In this document: positions 39,418-48,742 of the stretch, in pieces
How positions within the stretch are numbered: position 1 is the stretch's first letter
Layout: each line of letters starts with the position of its first letter
Assembly: GCF_013377015.1 (NCBI RefSeq)
Contig: NZ_JACABA010000007.1
Coordinates: 121,695-185,694 of the forward strand
Length of the DNA: 64,000 nucleotides
Origin: Rhodopseudomonas sp.
GTDB lineage: Bacteria > Pseudomonadota > Alphaproteobacteria > Rhizobiales > Xanthobacteraceae
Direction: 5' to 3'
The notes under the pieces: generated by a model
What the model saw: the letters and a program-made list of their open reading frames with translations, nothing else
What the model was told of the DNA's origin: nothing
The model's database searches: none
Made by a program: the position numbers and the translations under genes

Positions 39418-41895
39418 TCAGGTCGGCTTCGCCACGTCGCATTTGTCGTGGGCCTCGCCCGCCTTGAGTTGCAGCACACACATCAGCCGTTCGATCTGCG
39501 GCCGGCACAACTGCGCATCGAGATAGGCTTGCACTGGTTGCGACATCCACCAGCTCATCGAGACGATATCCATCGCGGTGTCTTTCTTCACCGGCGAGCG
39601 GCAGAACAAGCTCGCAGCAGCTTGAGACGGACCAGGCTTGCTCAGGTCGATCGTATCGACGCCGATCCGCACCAGCGGGCCTTTGAGCGTCTCGCGCAGA
39701 TAGGCCAAGTGACCATCCTCGTGCCCGGAGCGGGTGGCATAGAGCGCGCGGCCGATCGAGGTATAGACATCGAACACCGACCGCTCTTCCGATTTCGGCA
39801 GCGGCGGCCGTGGCGATTCGACCTCGCCGTCTACTGGGGTCGGGTTGCTGAGCCTGCGATTGACATCAAAGGCCTCATCGGGCTCGTTGACGATCCGGAT
39901 CACCACGGGCTGCAGGTCGCGACCGCGCAGTTCGCGCACGATATCGGCGGCGGTGGCCAGTCCGTCATTCTCGAAATAGCCGCCATCGACGACGCTATCG
40001 ACGATCTTTCCATTGATGTCGCGGATCACGCCCTGGGTGGAAATCAGCGGGAAGCGCGCGCTCATCATCGCCGCCGTCGAGAGCCGCATGTCGATCGCCT
40101 GCCCTTCGGGATCGCCGGGAATCGGAGGCGCCGGGGAAACCGGCAAGCAATCGTCATAGGTGACGCGGATGCTTGGATCGCGCAATTCGCGGTAGTCGTA
40201 GGCGTAATCGAGCAGACGTCCCTTCTGGCCCTTGCAGCCGATCCTGACGTCGGAGACGATGATCCGGCGTCCGGTCGCGACCGAAGTGCCGTTGATGAAC
40301 AGCAGCGGAATCCAGTCGCCGCGCACCTTCGGATCTGACCGGTCCGGCATATGGCCGACGCGCCGGCACAGGCCGGAATTGTCCTGGGTGCCGCACGCCG
40401 CAACGGGCGCGCCGGTGATTTCCCGATACCAGCGCTCGAACGACTGCTCGAGCAGGCCGGAGCGGTCCAGCCGGTAACCCAGCGGAAAAATATCCCGATA
40501 GGCGAGGCCGACGAACACCGGCGAGAGGAAATCGCCCGCCAGCAATTTTTGGAAACAGTCACGCCACGAGCCGGCTTGCGCGCTGCGGTCGGGAGACCGC
40601 GCCGCCTCGCTGCGGAACCACGCCGTGGTCTGCTGATCGGTGCAAGGCGGCCTGCCGAGATCCTTGCGCTCAAGCGCATCCATCCATGCCGCCCGCATCA
40701 TCACTGCGCCGACCGAACTGCCGGAGACCGTCGACAATGCGAAAATCCGGCTGCGGACGTCGCCGAGCCCGAGCGCCGGATTGGCGGCGCCGGCATCGAT
40801 CATGGCGCCGATCACGCTCGCGGTGAAGAAGCCGGCGCGGCTGGCGCCGCCGGCCCCAGCGATCACGATCGGCCGCGGGCAATCGCTCGCCGATCTGCAA
40901 TTGTCGGCCTTCCATCGCGCGACGGCCTCGTCGATCGTCAATTCGTGGCGCGTCCCGCTGGTCGCAGAGGTCGCTGCGGCCGGCACGAACCGCACGTCGT
41001 TGTAGTTCTGCTGCAGATAGCCCAGAACCCCGCCCACCACGAAAAAGCACAGCAGCAGCGGAGTCGCGTAACGATGCGACAGCGAGGCGATCTCGCCGAG
41101 CAGCAACAGCCCGCCGCCAAGCAACAGCGGGAGAAACAGCACCCGCGGGAACCAGTCGGACAGCGCGTTCGGCGCCACCACCGCGGCCACGAACAGCAGC
41201 GTGATTACGACCGCGGCCAACAACAGGGCCTGATTCAACCGTGACGAAAAGATGCTGCGCAGCGTCTGCCAGTTCCTCACCGGATGGAACAGCAGCAGCA
41301 GCATCGACTGGGCGCCGTCGAGCAGCGCCTCCTGCTTTCTGCGTCCTGTCAGGCGCGCACGAACATCGCGCGCAAACAGCACCGTCACCGCATAGATTGT
41401 CGCCACCACCGCCGTTGCGATCAACTGCACCAGGATCCACGCGACCGCGTCCGCAGCCTGCTTCAGTTCGACCGCCGGCAACAATGTCAGCCGGGTTTGC
41501 CACAACGCCCAGGCCACGACGCAGAAGATGCTGAGGCCCAACAGGCGCGGAATCCAGATCGCGATCCCCAGGAATCGGGCCTGCAGCCGAGCCCGGTCGT
41601 CGTCGCTCAACCCGCCGGGCCGGTGCGAATCCGGCACCCAGTCGTCGAATTGCAGCGCACGTCGCGCCATGGCGTGCAACAGCCACGCCCAGGCCAGCAG
41701 CAGGCCATAGAACAAGGCCCATTGCGGCCGGTCGAGACCGGTATCGGCGAACAGATCGCGCGCCTGCGCGACGCGGGCGATCAGGAGGCCGCCGCCTACA
41801 GCGCTCACCGTCGCGACCCGGCAGACCCATAGCACCCGGAAAACGCGCCAGAGGTAGTTCAGAACCAAGAAGATGAAATGCCAGAAGCGCTCCAT
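39418..41895 (-). CDS. Membrane-anchored patatin-like phospholipase
   Basis: An unusually large (825 residue) patatin-type protein. The first 320 residues hold about eight hydrophobic segments (WHFIFLVLNYLWRVFRVLWV, LNQALLLAAVVITLLFVAA, PLLLGGGLLLLGEIA). The patatin domain follows: the glycine-rich oxyanion loop is VIAGAGGASRAGFFTASV, the nucleophile motif is STVSGSSVGAVMM (GSSVG), and the dyad Asp is in VVDGGYFENDG. It therefore keeps the Ser-Asp catalytic pair. ATG 41895 with GGAG eight bases upstream is the start. The lipid substrate is not known. The second patatin in the window (47551) is soluble and unrelated in architecture. Confidence 0.85.
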   Translation of the reverse strand: MERFWHFIFLVLNYLWRVFRVLWVCRVATVSAVGGGLLIARVAQARDLFADTGLDRPQWALFYGLLLAWAWLLHAMARRALQFDDWVPDSHRPGGLSDDDRARLQARFLGIAIWIPRLLGLSIFCVVAWALWQTRLTLLPAVELKQAADAVAWILVQLIATAVVATIYAVTVLFARDVRARLTGRRKQEALLDGAQSMLLLLFHPVRNWQTLRSIFSSRLNQALLLAAVVITLLFVAAVVAPNALSDWFPRVLFLPLLLGGGLLLLGEIASLSHRYATPLLLCFFVVGGVLGYLQQNYNDVRFVPAAATSATSGTRHELTIDEAVARWKADNCRSASDCPRPIVIAGAGGASRAGFFTASVIGAMIDAGAANPALGLGDVRSRIFALSTVSGSSVGAVMMRAAWMDALERKDLGRPPCTDQQTTAWFRSEAARSPDRSAQAGSWRDCFQKLLAGDFLSPVFVGLAYRDIFPLGYRLDRSGLLEQSFERWYREITGAPVAACGTQDNSGLCRRVGHMPDRSDPKVRGDWIPLLFINGTSVATGRRIIVSDVRIGCKGQKGRLLDYAYDYRELRDPSIRVTYDDCLPVSPAPPIPGDPEGQAIDMRLSTAAMMSARFPLISTQGVIRDINGKIVDSVVDGGYFENDGLATAADIVRELRGRDLQPVVIRIVNEPDEAFDVNRRLSNPTPVDGEVESPRPPLPKSEERSVFDVYTSIGRALYATRSGHEDGHLAYLRETLKGPLVRIGVDTIDLSKPGPSQAAASLFCRSPVKKDTAMDIVSMSWWMSQPVQAYLDAQLCRPQIERLMCVLQLKAGEAHDKCDVAKPT

Positions 41896-42152
41896 TGCGA
41901 ATCTCCATGGTGCGAGATTGGCCAGCACATTCAGATCGACCTGTTCAAATCGGCGTCTTCCGATCGACGTCCTCAGATCGAATTCTCAAAATCAATAAGC
42001 TTGCGCAAATAGTCAAAAAATTGGTCGCCCCCAATGGGACAACCAGGCTGTCATGGTCCCGTAAAATCCAGTAATATTGAATTCCGCTCGCCATCATAAG
42101 AACTTTCCCCGCCGGTTTGCAAGCCAGCAGCTGGCTTCGCCAATCGACAGGA

Positions 42153-42180
42153 TTGCAACGGCCGAATCCGCTGCTATACC
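42153..42180 (+). promoter_or_regulatory. Probable thrS promoter
   Basis: TTGCAA (42153-42158) and TATACC (42175-42180) are 16 bases apart, 55 bases upstream of the thrS ATG. A short palindrome AAGCCAG-CAG-CTGGCTT (42121-42137) lies just above. The rest of the 41896-42234 gap has nothing recognisable, and no T-box-like leader is visible. Confidence 0.4.
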
Positions 42181-42234
42181 GCTGCATTCGCTTACCTGCG
42201 CTCGTGTGCAGGAGTGAGCCACAGGAGACCAACG

Positions 42235-44280
42235 ATGTCTGACAAATCTGCCCCCGCCTCGGGATTCCAATTCGGCCTTTCCAATCTGAAGCCGGTCGCG
42301 GCGACCACGGTCGCCCTCACCTTCCCCAATGGCGACCGCCGTGAATATCCGCGCGGTTCCACCGGTCTCGACATCGCCAAGGGGATTTCGCCATCGCTGG
42401 CCAAGCGCACCGTGGTGATGGCGCTCGACGGCGTCGTCACCGACCTCGCCGATCCGATCGACCACGACGCCAAAATCGAATTCATCGGCCGCGACGACCC
42501 GCGCGCGCTGGAGCTGATCCGGCACGACTGCGCCCATGTGCTGGCCGAAGCGGTGCAGACGCTGTGGCCCGGCACCCAGGTGACGATCGGCCCGACCATC
42601 GAGAACGGGTTCTACTACGACTTCTTCCGCAACGAGCCGTTCACGCCGGAGGATTTTGGCGCGATCGAAAAGAAGATGCGCGAGATCATCGCCCGCGACA
42701 AACCCTTCACCAAGGAAATCTGGACCCGCGACCAGACCAAGCAGGTGTTCGCCGACAATGGCGAGATGTTCAAGGTCGAGCTGGTCGATGCGATCTCGGC
42801 CGATCAGACCATCAAGATCTACAAGCAGGGTGACTGGTTCGACCTCTGCCGCGGTCCCCACATGACCTCGGTGGGCAAGGTCGGCAACGCCTTCAAGCTG
42901 ATGAAGGTGGCCGGCGCCTATTGGCGCGGCGACAGCAACAATCCGATGCTGACGCGTATCTACGGCACCGCCTTTGCCAAGCAGGAAGAGCTCGACGCCT
43001 ACCTGCATCAGATCGAGGAAGCCGAGAAGCGCGACCACCGCAAACTCGGCCGCGAACTCGACCTGTTCCACTTCCAGGAAGAGGGCCCCGGCGTGGTGTT
43101 CTGGCACGCCAAGGGCTGGACCGTCTTCCAGGCGCTGATCGCCTATATGCGCCGCCGCCTCACCGGCGACTACAGCGAGGTCAACGCGCCGCAGATTCTC
43201 GACAAGTCGCTGTGGGAGACCTCCGGCCATTGGGAATGGTATCGCGAAAACATGTTCGCTGCGCAGTCGGCCGGCGACGACGCCGAGGACAAGCGCTGGT
43301 TCGCGCTGAAGCCGATGAACTGCCCCGGCCACGTTCAGATCTTCAAGCACGGCCTGAAGAGCTACCGCGATCTGCCGCTGCGGATCGCCGAATTCGGCAT
43401 CGTGCATCGCTACGAGCCGTCCGGCGCGATGCACGGGCTGATGCGGGTGCGCGGCTTTACGCAAGACGACGCCCATGTGTTCTGCACCGAGGCGCAGCTT
43501 GCCGACGAATGCCTGAAGATCAACGATCTCATTCTGTCCACCTACGCGGATTTCGGCTTCGAGGGCGAGTTGACGGTCAAGCTGTCGACCCGGCCCGAAA
43601 AACGCGTCGGCACCGACGAGATGTGGGATCACGCCGAGCGGGTGATGGCGACGGTGCTGTCGCAGATCGAGGCGCACGGTTCCAACCACAGCATCAAGAC
43701 CGCTATCAATCCCGGCGAAGGCGCGTTCTACGGGCCGAAATTCGAATATGTGCTGCGCGACGCGATCGGCCGCGACTGGCAATGCGGCACCACCCAGGTC
43801 GACTTCAACCTGCCGGAGCGCTTTGGTGCGTTCTACATCGACGCCGACGGCTCGAAGAAGGCGCCCGTCATGGTGCATCGCGCGATCTGCGGCTCGATGG
43901 AGCGCTTCATCGGCATCCTGATCGAGCATTTCGCCGGCAACTTCCCGCTGTGGCTGGCGCCGACCCAGGTCGTCGTCACCACGATCACCTCGGAAGGCGA
44001 CGAGTACGCCAAGGTCGTGGCCGCCGCCGCCCGTCGCGCCGGTCTACGAGTCGAGATCGATCTCCGCAACGAGAAGATCAACTACAAAGTCCGCGAACAC
44101 TCGCTGGCGAAGATTCCAGCGCTGCTGGTGGTCGGCAAGAAGGAAGCCGAAACCCATCAGGTCTCGGTGCGCCGGCTCGGCAGCGAAGGCCAGACCGTGC
44201 TGCCGACCGACGAGGCAATCGCAGCGCTGGTCGAGGAAGCCACGCCGCCGGACGTCAAGCGGGCAAGGCAGGAGGCGTAA
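42235..44280 (+). CDS. thrS: Threonyl-tRNA synthetase
   Basis: Charges tRNA-Thr in the cytoplasm. The 681-residue protein has a TGS domain ([18 protein letters not shown]), an editing domain with [12 protein letters not shown] and the SAD-type [13 protein letters not shown], then a class II catalytic core with motif 2-3 and zinc-site sequences [34 protein letters not shown] and [19 protein letters not shown]. The anticodon-binding domain ends the protein. ATG 42235 has AGGAGA seven bases upstream. The in-frame 42214 start has none. A short N-terminal extension before the TGS domain is common in the family's alphaproteobacterial members. It is followed one base after its stop by a small gene. 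Confidence 0.97.
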   Translation: MSDKSAPASGFQFGLSNLKPVAATTVALTFPNGDRREYPRGSTGLDIAKGISPSLAKRTVVMALDGVVTDLADPIDHDAKIEFIGRDDPRALELIRHDCAHVLAEAVQTLWPGTQVTIGPTIENGFYYDFFRNEPFTPEDFGAIEKKMREIIARDKPFTKEIWTRDQTKQVFADNGEMFKVELVDAISADQTIKIYKQGDWFDLCRGPHMTSVGKVGNAFKLMKVAGAYWRGDSNNPMLTRIYGTAFAKQEELDAYLHQIEEAEKRDHRKLGRELDLFHFQEEGPGVVFWHAKGWTVFQALIAYMRRRLTGDYSEVNAPQILDKSLWETSGHWEWYRENMFAAQSAGDDAEDKRWFALKPMNCPGHVQIFKHGLKSYRDLPLRIAEFGIVHRYEPSGAMHGLMRVRGFTQDDAHVFCTEAQLADECLKINDLILSTYADFGFEGELTVKLSTRPEKRVGTDEMWDHAERVMATVLSQIEAHGSNHSIKTAINPGEGAFYGPKFEYVLRDAIGRDWQCGTTQVDFNLPERFGAFYIDADGSKKAPVMVHRAICGSMERFIGILIEHFAGNFPLWLAPTQVVVTTITSEGDEYAKVVAAAARRAGLRVEIDLRNEKINYKVREHSLAKIPALLVVGKKEAETHQVSVRRLGSEGQTVLPTDEAIAALVEEATPPDVKRARQEA

Positions 44281-44281
44281 G

Positions 44282-44503
44282 ATGGTCAGACAGATGATCG
44301 CCGACGAACAGGAACTGCCCGCCTATCCGATCCGGGCCTATCAGCTGATCCCCGATCCGAACCAGCCCACCGTGGTGGCGCTGGCGATCGAGACCGACGC
44401 CGGCCACAGCCTGTTCCTGGCGACGCGGCAGATCCTCGAGGACCTCGGCAACGACCTGCTGGAGCGCGCGGCGAAGATGCCGGCGAGGGATGCCCCACCG
44501 TAG
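44282..44503 (+). CDS. Small conserved-looking protein translated after thrS
   Basis: A 73-residue acidic protein with no signal peptide. The sequence ELPAYPIRAYQLIPDPNQP then VVALAIETDAGHSLFLATR then LEDLGNDLLERAA looks like a small alpha/beta domain. I do not recognise it. Its ATG comes two bases after the thrS stop, so it is co-translated with thrS, and GC3 bias is typical. That makes it a real gene. The alternative start at codon 5 (MIADEQ) would not change the interpretation. Confidence 0.7.
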   Translation: MVRQMIADEQELPAYPIRAYQLIPDPNQPTVVALAIETDAGHSLFLATRQILEDLGNDLLERAAKMPARDAPP

Positions 44504-44568
44504 GTCGTCCGGCGTGGCGTGACGACTTGCGACCCGGAAACCGGGCAGTAAAAAAGGGGGGATAGCAG

Positions 44569-45543
44569 ATGGGGGGCATCTTGAGCTTGGCGCGGTTGTC
44601 CTTTGTCCCCCTCCTCTTGGCACTGATCGCTCCGGCCGCCGCCGATGAGCCTGCTCCGGTCTGGGCCTATCCGATCGCCCCGAAAGAGTACGTTCCGCCC
44701 CGTGACGATGGAACGATGCGCCATGTACCGGACAGCGCCAAGGGCTACACCCTCACCGAGATCCGCGACCTGTTCTTTGCGCTCGACTGGTTCCCCGACG
44801 GCCATGCGCCGATGCCCGCTGTCGTGGCGCAGGGCCACAGACCCGACTTTCGGCCCTGCGGCGTTTGTCATCGGCCCGAAGGGATCGGCGGACCGGAGAA
44901 CGCCAGCCTCGCCGGCCTTCCGGCGGCGTATCTGCGGCGCCAGATCGACGACTATCGCCGCGGTGCCCGCACCACCGGCGTCAAGGAACGCGGTCATGTG
45001 TTCCGTATGATCGCCGCAATGAAAGAGCTGAACGATGAGGAGATCGACCAAATCGTCGCCTATTACAGCGCGATGACGTTGCTTCCGCGGGTCAAAGTGG
45101 TGGAGACCACGGACGTCCCGACCAGCTATATCCCGAATTGGTACTACACCTCCCGCCGCGACGGCACGACCGAGCCGTTGGGCGAGCGCATCGTGGAAAT
45201 GCCGGATGACGAAGAGAACTTCATCAACCGCGATTTCCGCGTCACCTTCACCGCTTATGTGCCGCCTGGCAGCGTCAGGCGCGGCGAGGATCTGGTGGCC
45301 GGCAAGGAGGCCGAACGCATTCCCGCCTGTGCCGGCTGCCATGGCGAAAAACTGAAAGGCACCGACAGCATCCCACCGCTTGCCGGCCGTTCGCCCAGCT
45401 TGATCGTGCGCCAGCTTTACGAATTCAAGCACCGACTGCGCAATGGCACCATGGCCGAACCCATGCAGGAGAACGCCGGTAAGATGACCATCGCCGACAT
45501 GACCGCAATCGCCGCCTATCTGGCTTCCCTGCCCCCGTCATAA
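44569..45543 (+). CDS. Diheme cytochrome c
   Basis: A 324-residue periplasmic c-type cytochrome. The signal is LARLSFVPLLLALIAPAAAD. Two covalent heme sites are seen: CGVCH in RPCGVCHRPEG and CACGCH-type CAGCH in IPACAGCHGEK. The distal Met ligands are likely among the late Met residues of each half (for example HVFRMIAAMKELND and NGTMAEPMQEN). Two cytochrome c domains are therefore fused in tandem. It could donate electrons to a dehydrogenase or oxidase that is not in the window. It stands between thrS and the nitroreductase gene. Confidence 0.9.
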   Translation: MGGILSLARLSFVPLLLALIAPAAADEPAPVWAYPIAPKEYVPPRDDGTMRHVPDSAKGYTLTEIRDLFFALDWFPDGHAPMPAVVAQGHRPDFRPCGVCHRPEGIGGPENASLAGLPAAYLRRQIDDYRRGARTTGVKERGHVFRMIAAMKELNDEEIDQIVAYYSAMTLLPRVKVVETTDVPTSYIPNWYYTSRRDGTTEPLGERIVEMPDDEENFINRDFRVTFTAYVPPGSVRRGEDLVAGKEAERIPACAGCHGEKLKGTDSIPPLAGRSPSLIVRQLYEFKHRLRNGTMAEPMQENAGKMTIADMTAIAAYLASLPPS

Positions 45544-45623
45544 GTTCGAAACCAACGAGCCTCGTCACATCGCTTGCGCCGTGCTATGCGGCGCGCACCC
45601 GATCATTGCTGAAAGAATTGTCC

Positions 45624-46187
45624 GTGTCCGACGTCATCGCCTTCCTGAAAAACCGCCGCTCGGTGAAGCCGCGCGAGATGAGCGGCCCCGGCCCCTCGCC
45701 CGCGGAATTGGACACCATCCTCACGCTCGGCGCCCGGGTGCCGGATCACGGCAAGCTGACGCCCTGGCGCTTCATCGTGTTCGAGGGCGACGCGCGCGCC
45801 CGCGCCGGCGAATTGATCGCGAAGGGGTTCGCGGAAAAGAACCCCTCGGCCACTCCGGAGGAAATCGCGGTCGAGAAGGCGCGGCTGATGGATGCACCGC
45901 TGGTGATCGCGGTGGTCAGCGCGCCGAAGGCCCATCCCAAGGTGCCGGCGTGGGAGCAGGAATTGTCGGCCGGCGCCAGCTGCCTCAACATCGTCACCGC
46001 CGCGACCGCGCTCGGCTATGGCGCCAACTGGCTGACCGGCTGGTTCGCCTATGACCGCGGGGTGATGGCCGGCCTTGGCCTTACGCCCGAGGAGAAGCTC
46101 GCCGGCTTCATCCATATCGGCACGGCGCAGCGCGCCCCCGACGACCGCCCGCGTCCGGCGTTCGCCGACATCGTCACGCGGTTTTAG
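45624..46187 (+). CDS. Nitroreductase-family FMN protein (YdjA-like)
   Basis: A 187-residue flavin oxidoreductase of the nitroreductase fold. The FMN-binding N-terminus is FLKNRRSVKPREMSGPGPSP, followed by RVPDHGKLTPWRFIVFEGDA, where His and Trp contact flavin. SAGASCLNIVTAATALGYGANWLTGWFAYD is the dimer helix with the family GxxxxW pattern, and the C-terminal GFIHIGTAQRAPDDRPRPA completes the fold. It likely works as a homodimer reducing nitro or quinone compounds with NAD(P)H. The natural substrate is unknown. The start GTG 45624 is chosen over a TTG six codons earlier. Confidence 0.9.
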   Translation: MSDVIAFLKNRRSVKPREMSGPGPSPAELDTILTLGARVPDHGKLTPWRFIVFEGDARARAGELIAKGFAEKNPSATPEEIAVEKARLMDAPLVIAVVSAPKAHPKVPAWEQELSAGASCLNIVTAATALGYGANWLTGWFAYDRGVMAGLGLTPEEKLAGFIHIGTAQRAPDDRPRPAFADIVTRF

Positions 46188-46208
46188 CTCAGCCGCGCGA
46201 TAGGTTCG

Positions 46209-47249
46209 CTATCGCGCCAGTACTTCGATCTCGCCGTCGACGCCATTGACGACGTTGAAGCCGCGCTCGAACACCTTGCCCTCGTTCTTGGCGATGGCGC
46301 GATACTCGCCTTCGGACAGCACGACGCGGGGAAACGCGCCGATCGATTCCTTGACGACGTCGCCGCCGGGCGTGATCACCGACCAGGCGGTGTTGGCGAG
46401 CGCCTCGCCGCCCTTGTCGCCGACTAGCTTCAGAGTGATGACGGCGGCGCGATGAGTGATGGTGACGTCGGTCAGCTTGCCGGCCTGCACCCGGATGTCG
46501 GAACGCACCACCGAATTGGCGTCGCCGTAATTGGAGATGATGTAGTAGGTCCCCTCCGGCACCAGCACGACGTCGCCGGCGGCGACGTTCGACACCAGCG
46601 GCGCGCGCTCGGTCGCTTCGAACTGGCTGCCCTTGTAGATGCCGAACGAAATCTGGTTCTGCGGAATGCGCGACGTTCCGACCCGGCCCTCGATGCGCAA
46701 GCCGCCGGCGGGCAGCACGAAGGCCTCGCGAACCGTCTCGGCCTTCAGCGTCACCGGCCGCACCGCGCTGACCAGCCCCAGCGCGACGTGGACCACATAG
46801 CTCCCCGGCGGCACCACGATGTTGGGGGTGGCGCCGTGGTCTTCGCGGATCAGCTTGAACGCGCCGCTGGCGTCTGGACGATCCGAATAGACCCGCCAGA
46901 CCAGACCGCTATTGATCACCGGCAGGTCGGTGCCAAACCGCGCGGTCAGCGCCAGCACGCCCTGGCTCGCGGGCGGCGGCGGCACCGCGGTCAGCGGCGA
47001 CCCCACCGGCGGCGTCACGGCGGCGACCGGCGGCTGGGTCAGCGGCGTCGGCAGGTTTGGCGCGGATCCTGCGCCGGATGGCGGCGCCAGACTGATCGCG
47101 CCGCCCGCCGGCACATCGGGGACCAACCCCGGCGGTATCGGGGGCGGGCGCTCGCCGAACAATTGCGCTGATGCCGGATTCGTGACGAGGCAAATCGCAA
47201 GCAACGCCAGCGCGAAAGCCAGCACCAAGCCGCCTCGCCGCCTGCTCAT
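46209..47249 (-). CDS. Exported protein with repeated beta-sandwich segments
   Basis: A 346-residue exported protein with a signal (LVLAFALALLAICLVTNPAS then AQ). After a Pro-rich linker (residues 30-95) it shows at least three similar beta-strand blocks ending in a glycine-turn: VPPGSYVVHVALG, VPEGTYYIISNYG and LSEGEYRAIAKNEG. These look like carboxypeptidase regulatory-like or PEGA-type sandwiches. Binding or structural roles are possible, but no function can be named. ATG 47249 is chosen because the signal starts there. It converges with the nitroreductase gene, 21 bases away. Confidence 0.7.
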   Translation of the reverse strand: MSRRRGGLVLAFALALLAICLVTNPASAQLFGERPPPIPPGLVPDVPAGGAISLAPPSGAGSAPNLPTPLTQPPVAAVTPPVGSPLTAVPPPPASQGVLALTARFGTDLPVINSGLVWRVYSDRPDASGAFKLIREDHGATPNIVVPPGSYVVHVALGLVSAVRPVTLKAETVREAFVLPAGGLRIEGRVGTSRIPQNQISFGIYKGSQFEATERAPLVSNVAAGDVVLVPEGTYYIISNYGDANSVVRSDIRVQAGKLTDVTITHRAAVITLKLVGDKGGEALANTAWSVITPGGDVVKESIGAFPRVVLSEGEYRAIAKNEGKVFERGFNVVNGVDGEIEVLAR

Positions 47250-47550
47250 GTCACCATCATTGTCGCTCGAAACCATGGCCGATGGTTTTCACTGAAAACG
47301 CGGCAAATTCAAGCCTGTGCGACCAATACTTGGCGGCCCAGAAACGACCGGCGAAGACTTTGTGACGGCCCCGGTTCGCGGCGCGGTCATGATTCCAGCG
47401 TAGGTCGGAGGTCGTCGCGGCATTAATCATCCGTATCAGGCGATATGGCACGATCCCATGGACGCGCTTAAATCGCTGATCGAGTAGCGATTCTCGGCGC
47501 CGTCGGTGGCGGGATGCGGCGCAGCAACCGGACAGCAGTCGAGGAGGCCC

Positions 47551-48591
47551 ATGGTGCTGGATAATCTGATCGGACGCGGCACGAATAATTCGCCACGCCG
47601 GGCCAATATCGGGCTCGGCAGCATCAGGCGGCCGGTGATCGGGCTGGCGCTGGGCGGCGGCGCCGCACGCGGCTTCGCCCATATCGGCATCATCAAGACA
47701 CTGCTCGCCAACGGCATCGTGCCCGACGTGGTGGTCGGGACCTCGATCGGCGCCGTGGTCGGCGGCTCCTACGCGGCCGGCCATCTCGACACCCTGGAAG
47801 CGTGGGCGCGCAGCCTGCAGCCGCGCAATATCCTGAGCTATCTCGACATTCGTCTGAACGGATCGGGCCTGATCGGCGGCGGCAAGCTCGCGGCGCAGCT
47901 CGAAGCCACGCTCGGCCAGGTCCAGATCCAGGACCTGACCCTGAAATTCGCCAGCGTCGCCACCGAAGTGCGGACCGGACACGAGATCTGGCTGACCCAG
48001 GGCCGCGTCGTCGACGCGCTGCGCGCCTCCTATGCGCTGCCCGGGATTTTCGCGCCGGTGCTGATCGGTGATCGCTGGCTGGTCGATGGCGCGCTGGTCA
48101 ACCCGGTGCCGGTATCGGCGGCGCGCGCGCTGGGCGCCGAGATCGTGATCGCCGCCAACGTCTCGAGCGACGTGTTCGGCCACGGCACGACGATCTTCTC
48201 GCACGGTAACCCGATCGCCGAGGAGATTGAACCGGCGGTCGAGCCACCGCCAGCAAGACGCGGCTTCGGCAGGTTTTTCTCGCCGGAGCGAATCGTCAAG
48301 CAGGAGATCTTCGGCAGCAACGGGCGACCCGGAATCTCCAAGGTGATGGTGGACGCCTTCAACATCATGCAGGACCGCATCACCAGGGCGCGGCTGGCAG
48401 GCGATCCGCCCGACCTGTTGATCTCGCCGCGCGTCGGCAAGATCGGCTGGTTCGACTTTCATCGCGCCGACGAGATGATCGGCCACGGCGCCCGCGCCGC
48501 CGAGCGCGCCATCGAATCAATCCGCGAAGCGATCGAGATCGTCGCGCCGGAACCGGACGAGCCGACTGAGAGGATCGAAGCCGCGAGCTAA
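47551..48591 (+). CDS. Soluble patatin-like phospholipase
   Basis: A 346-residue patatin family enzyme with no signal peptide. The oxyanion loop is IGLALGGGAARGFAHIG, the nucleophile motif is VVGTSIGAVVGGSYAAG (GTSIG), and the dyad is in RWLVDGALVNPVPVSAA (DGA). The long C-terminus (residues 230-346) is typical of the RssA/NTE-related bacterial group. Start ATG 47551 follows GAGGAG. Lysophospholipase or esterase activity is likely. The lipid target is unknown. It stands alone, and the 47250-47550 gap before it has no gene. Confidence 0.9.
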   Translation: MVLDNLIGRGTNNSPRRANIGLGSIRRPVIGLALGGGAARGFAHIGIIKTLLANGIVPDVVVGTSIGAVVGGSYAAGHLDTLEAWARSLQPRNILSYLDIRLNGSGLIGGGKLAAQLEATLGQVQIQDLTLKFASVATEVRTGHEIWLTQGRVVDALRASYALPGIFAPVLIGDRWLVDGALVNPVPVSAARALGAEIVIAANVSSDVFGHGTTIFSHGNPIAEEIEPAVEPPPARRGFGRFFSPERIVKQEIFGSNGRPGISKVMVDAFNIMQDRITRARLAGDPPDLLISPRVGKIGWFDFHRADEMIGHGARAAERAIESIREAIEIVAPEPDEPTERIEAAS

Positions 48592-48607
48592 GCGCGGGTC
48601 ATCAGCA

Positions 48608-48660
48608 TGCGGCTGGATTCGGATCGATGCGAGTTTGGCGGATGCGGGATAGCTGAGTGT
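48608..48660 (-). mobile_element. Short IS5-type transposase scrap
   Basis: On the minus strand a frame reads YPASAKLASIRIQPHADDP, which parallels YLAFVKLASIRIWLRANEST of the remnants at 26041 and 16641. Only about 50 bases are left and the ends are unclear. It marks the left border of the second decayed block. Confidence 0.4.
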
Positions 48661-48742
48661 GATCCGTCGGGATCGGAGTTCGTCGCTCAGTCTATTGTGG
48701 CAGCGCAACGCAGGCCCACTGACCCGCATCCGAAATCCGGCA

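Noticed and set aside
42033..42046. A fourth copy of the CTCCCATTTGGGGG dyad
   Set aside because: CCCCCAATGGGA is one base shorter between the half-sites and lacks the flanking GTCA, so it was not counted.
41940..42234. A T-box or other riboswitch ahead of thrS
   Set aside because: No T-box-type leader, specifier loop or terminator/antiterminator pair is seen, and this control is not usual in alphaproteobacteria.
42094..43929. 611-codon minus-strand frame opposite thrS
   Set aside because: This is a classic GC-rich antisense shadow. The plus strand encodes a complete, motif-rich threonyl-tRNA synthetase.
47257..48486. 409-codon minus-strand frame opposite the patatin gene
   Set aside because: It is an antisense shadow of a gene with GTSIG and DGA motifs. 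It lacks a ribosome site.
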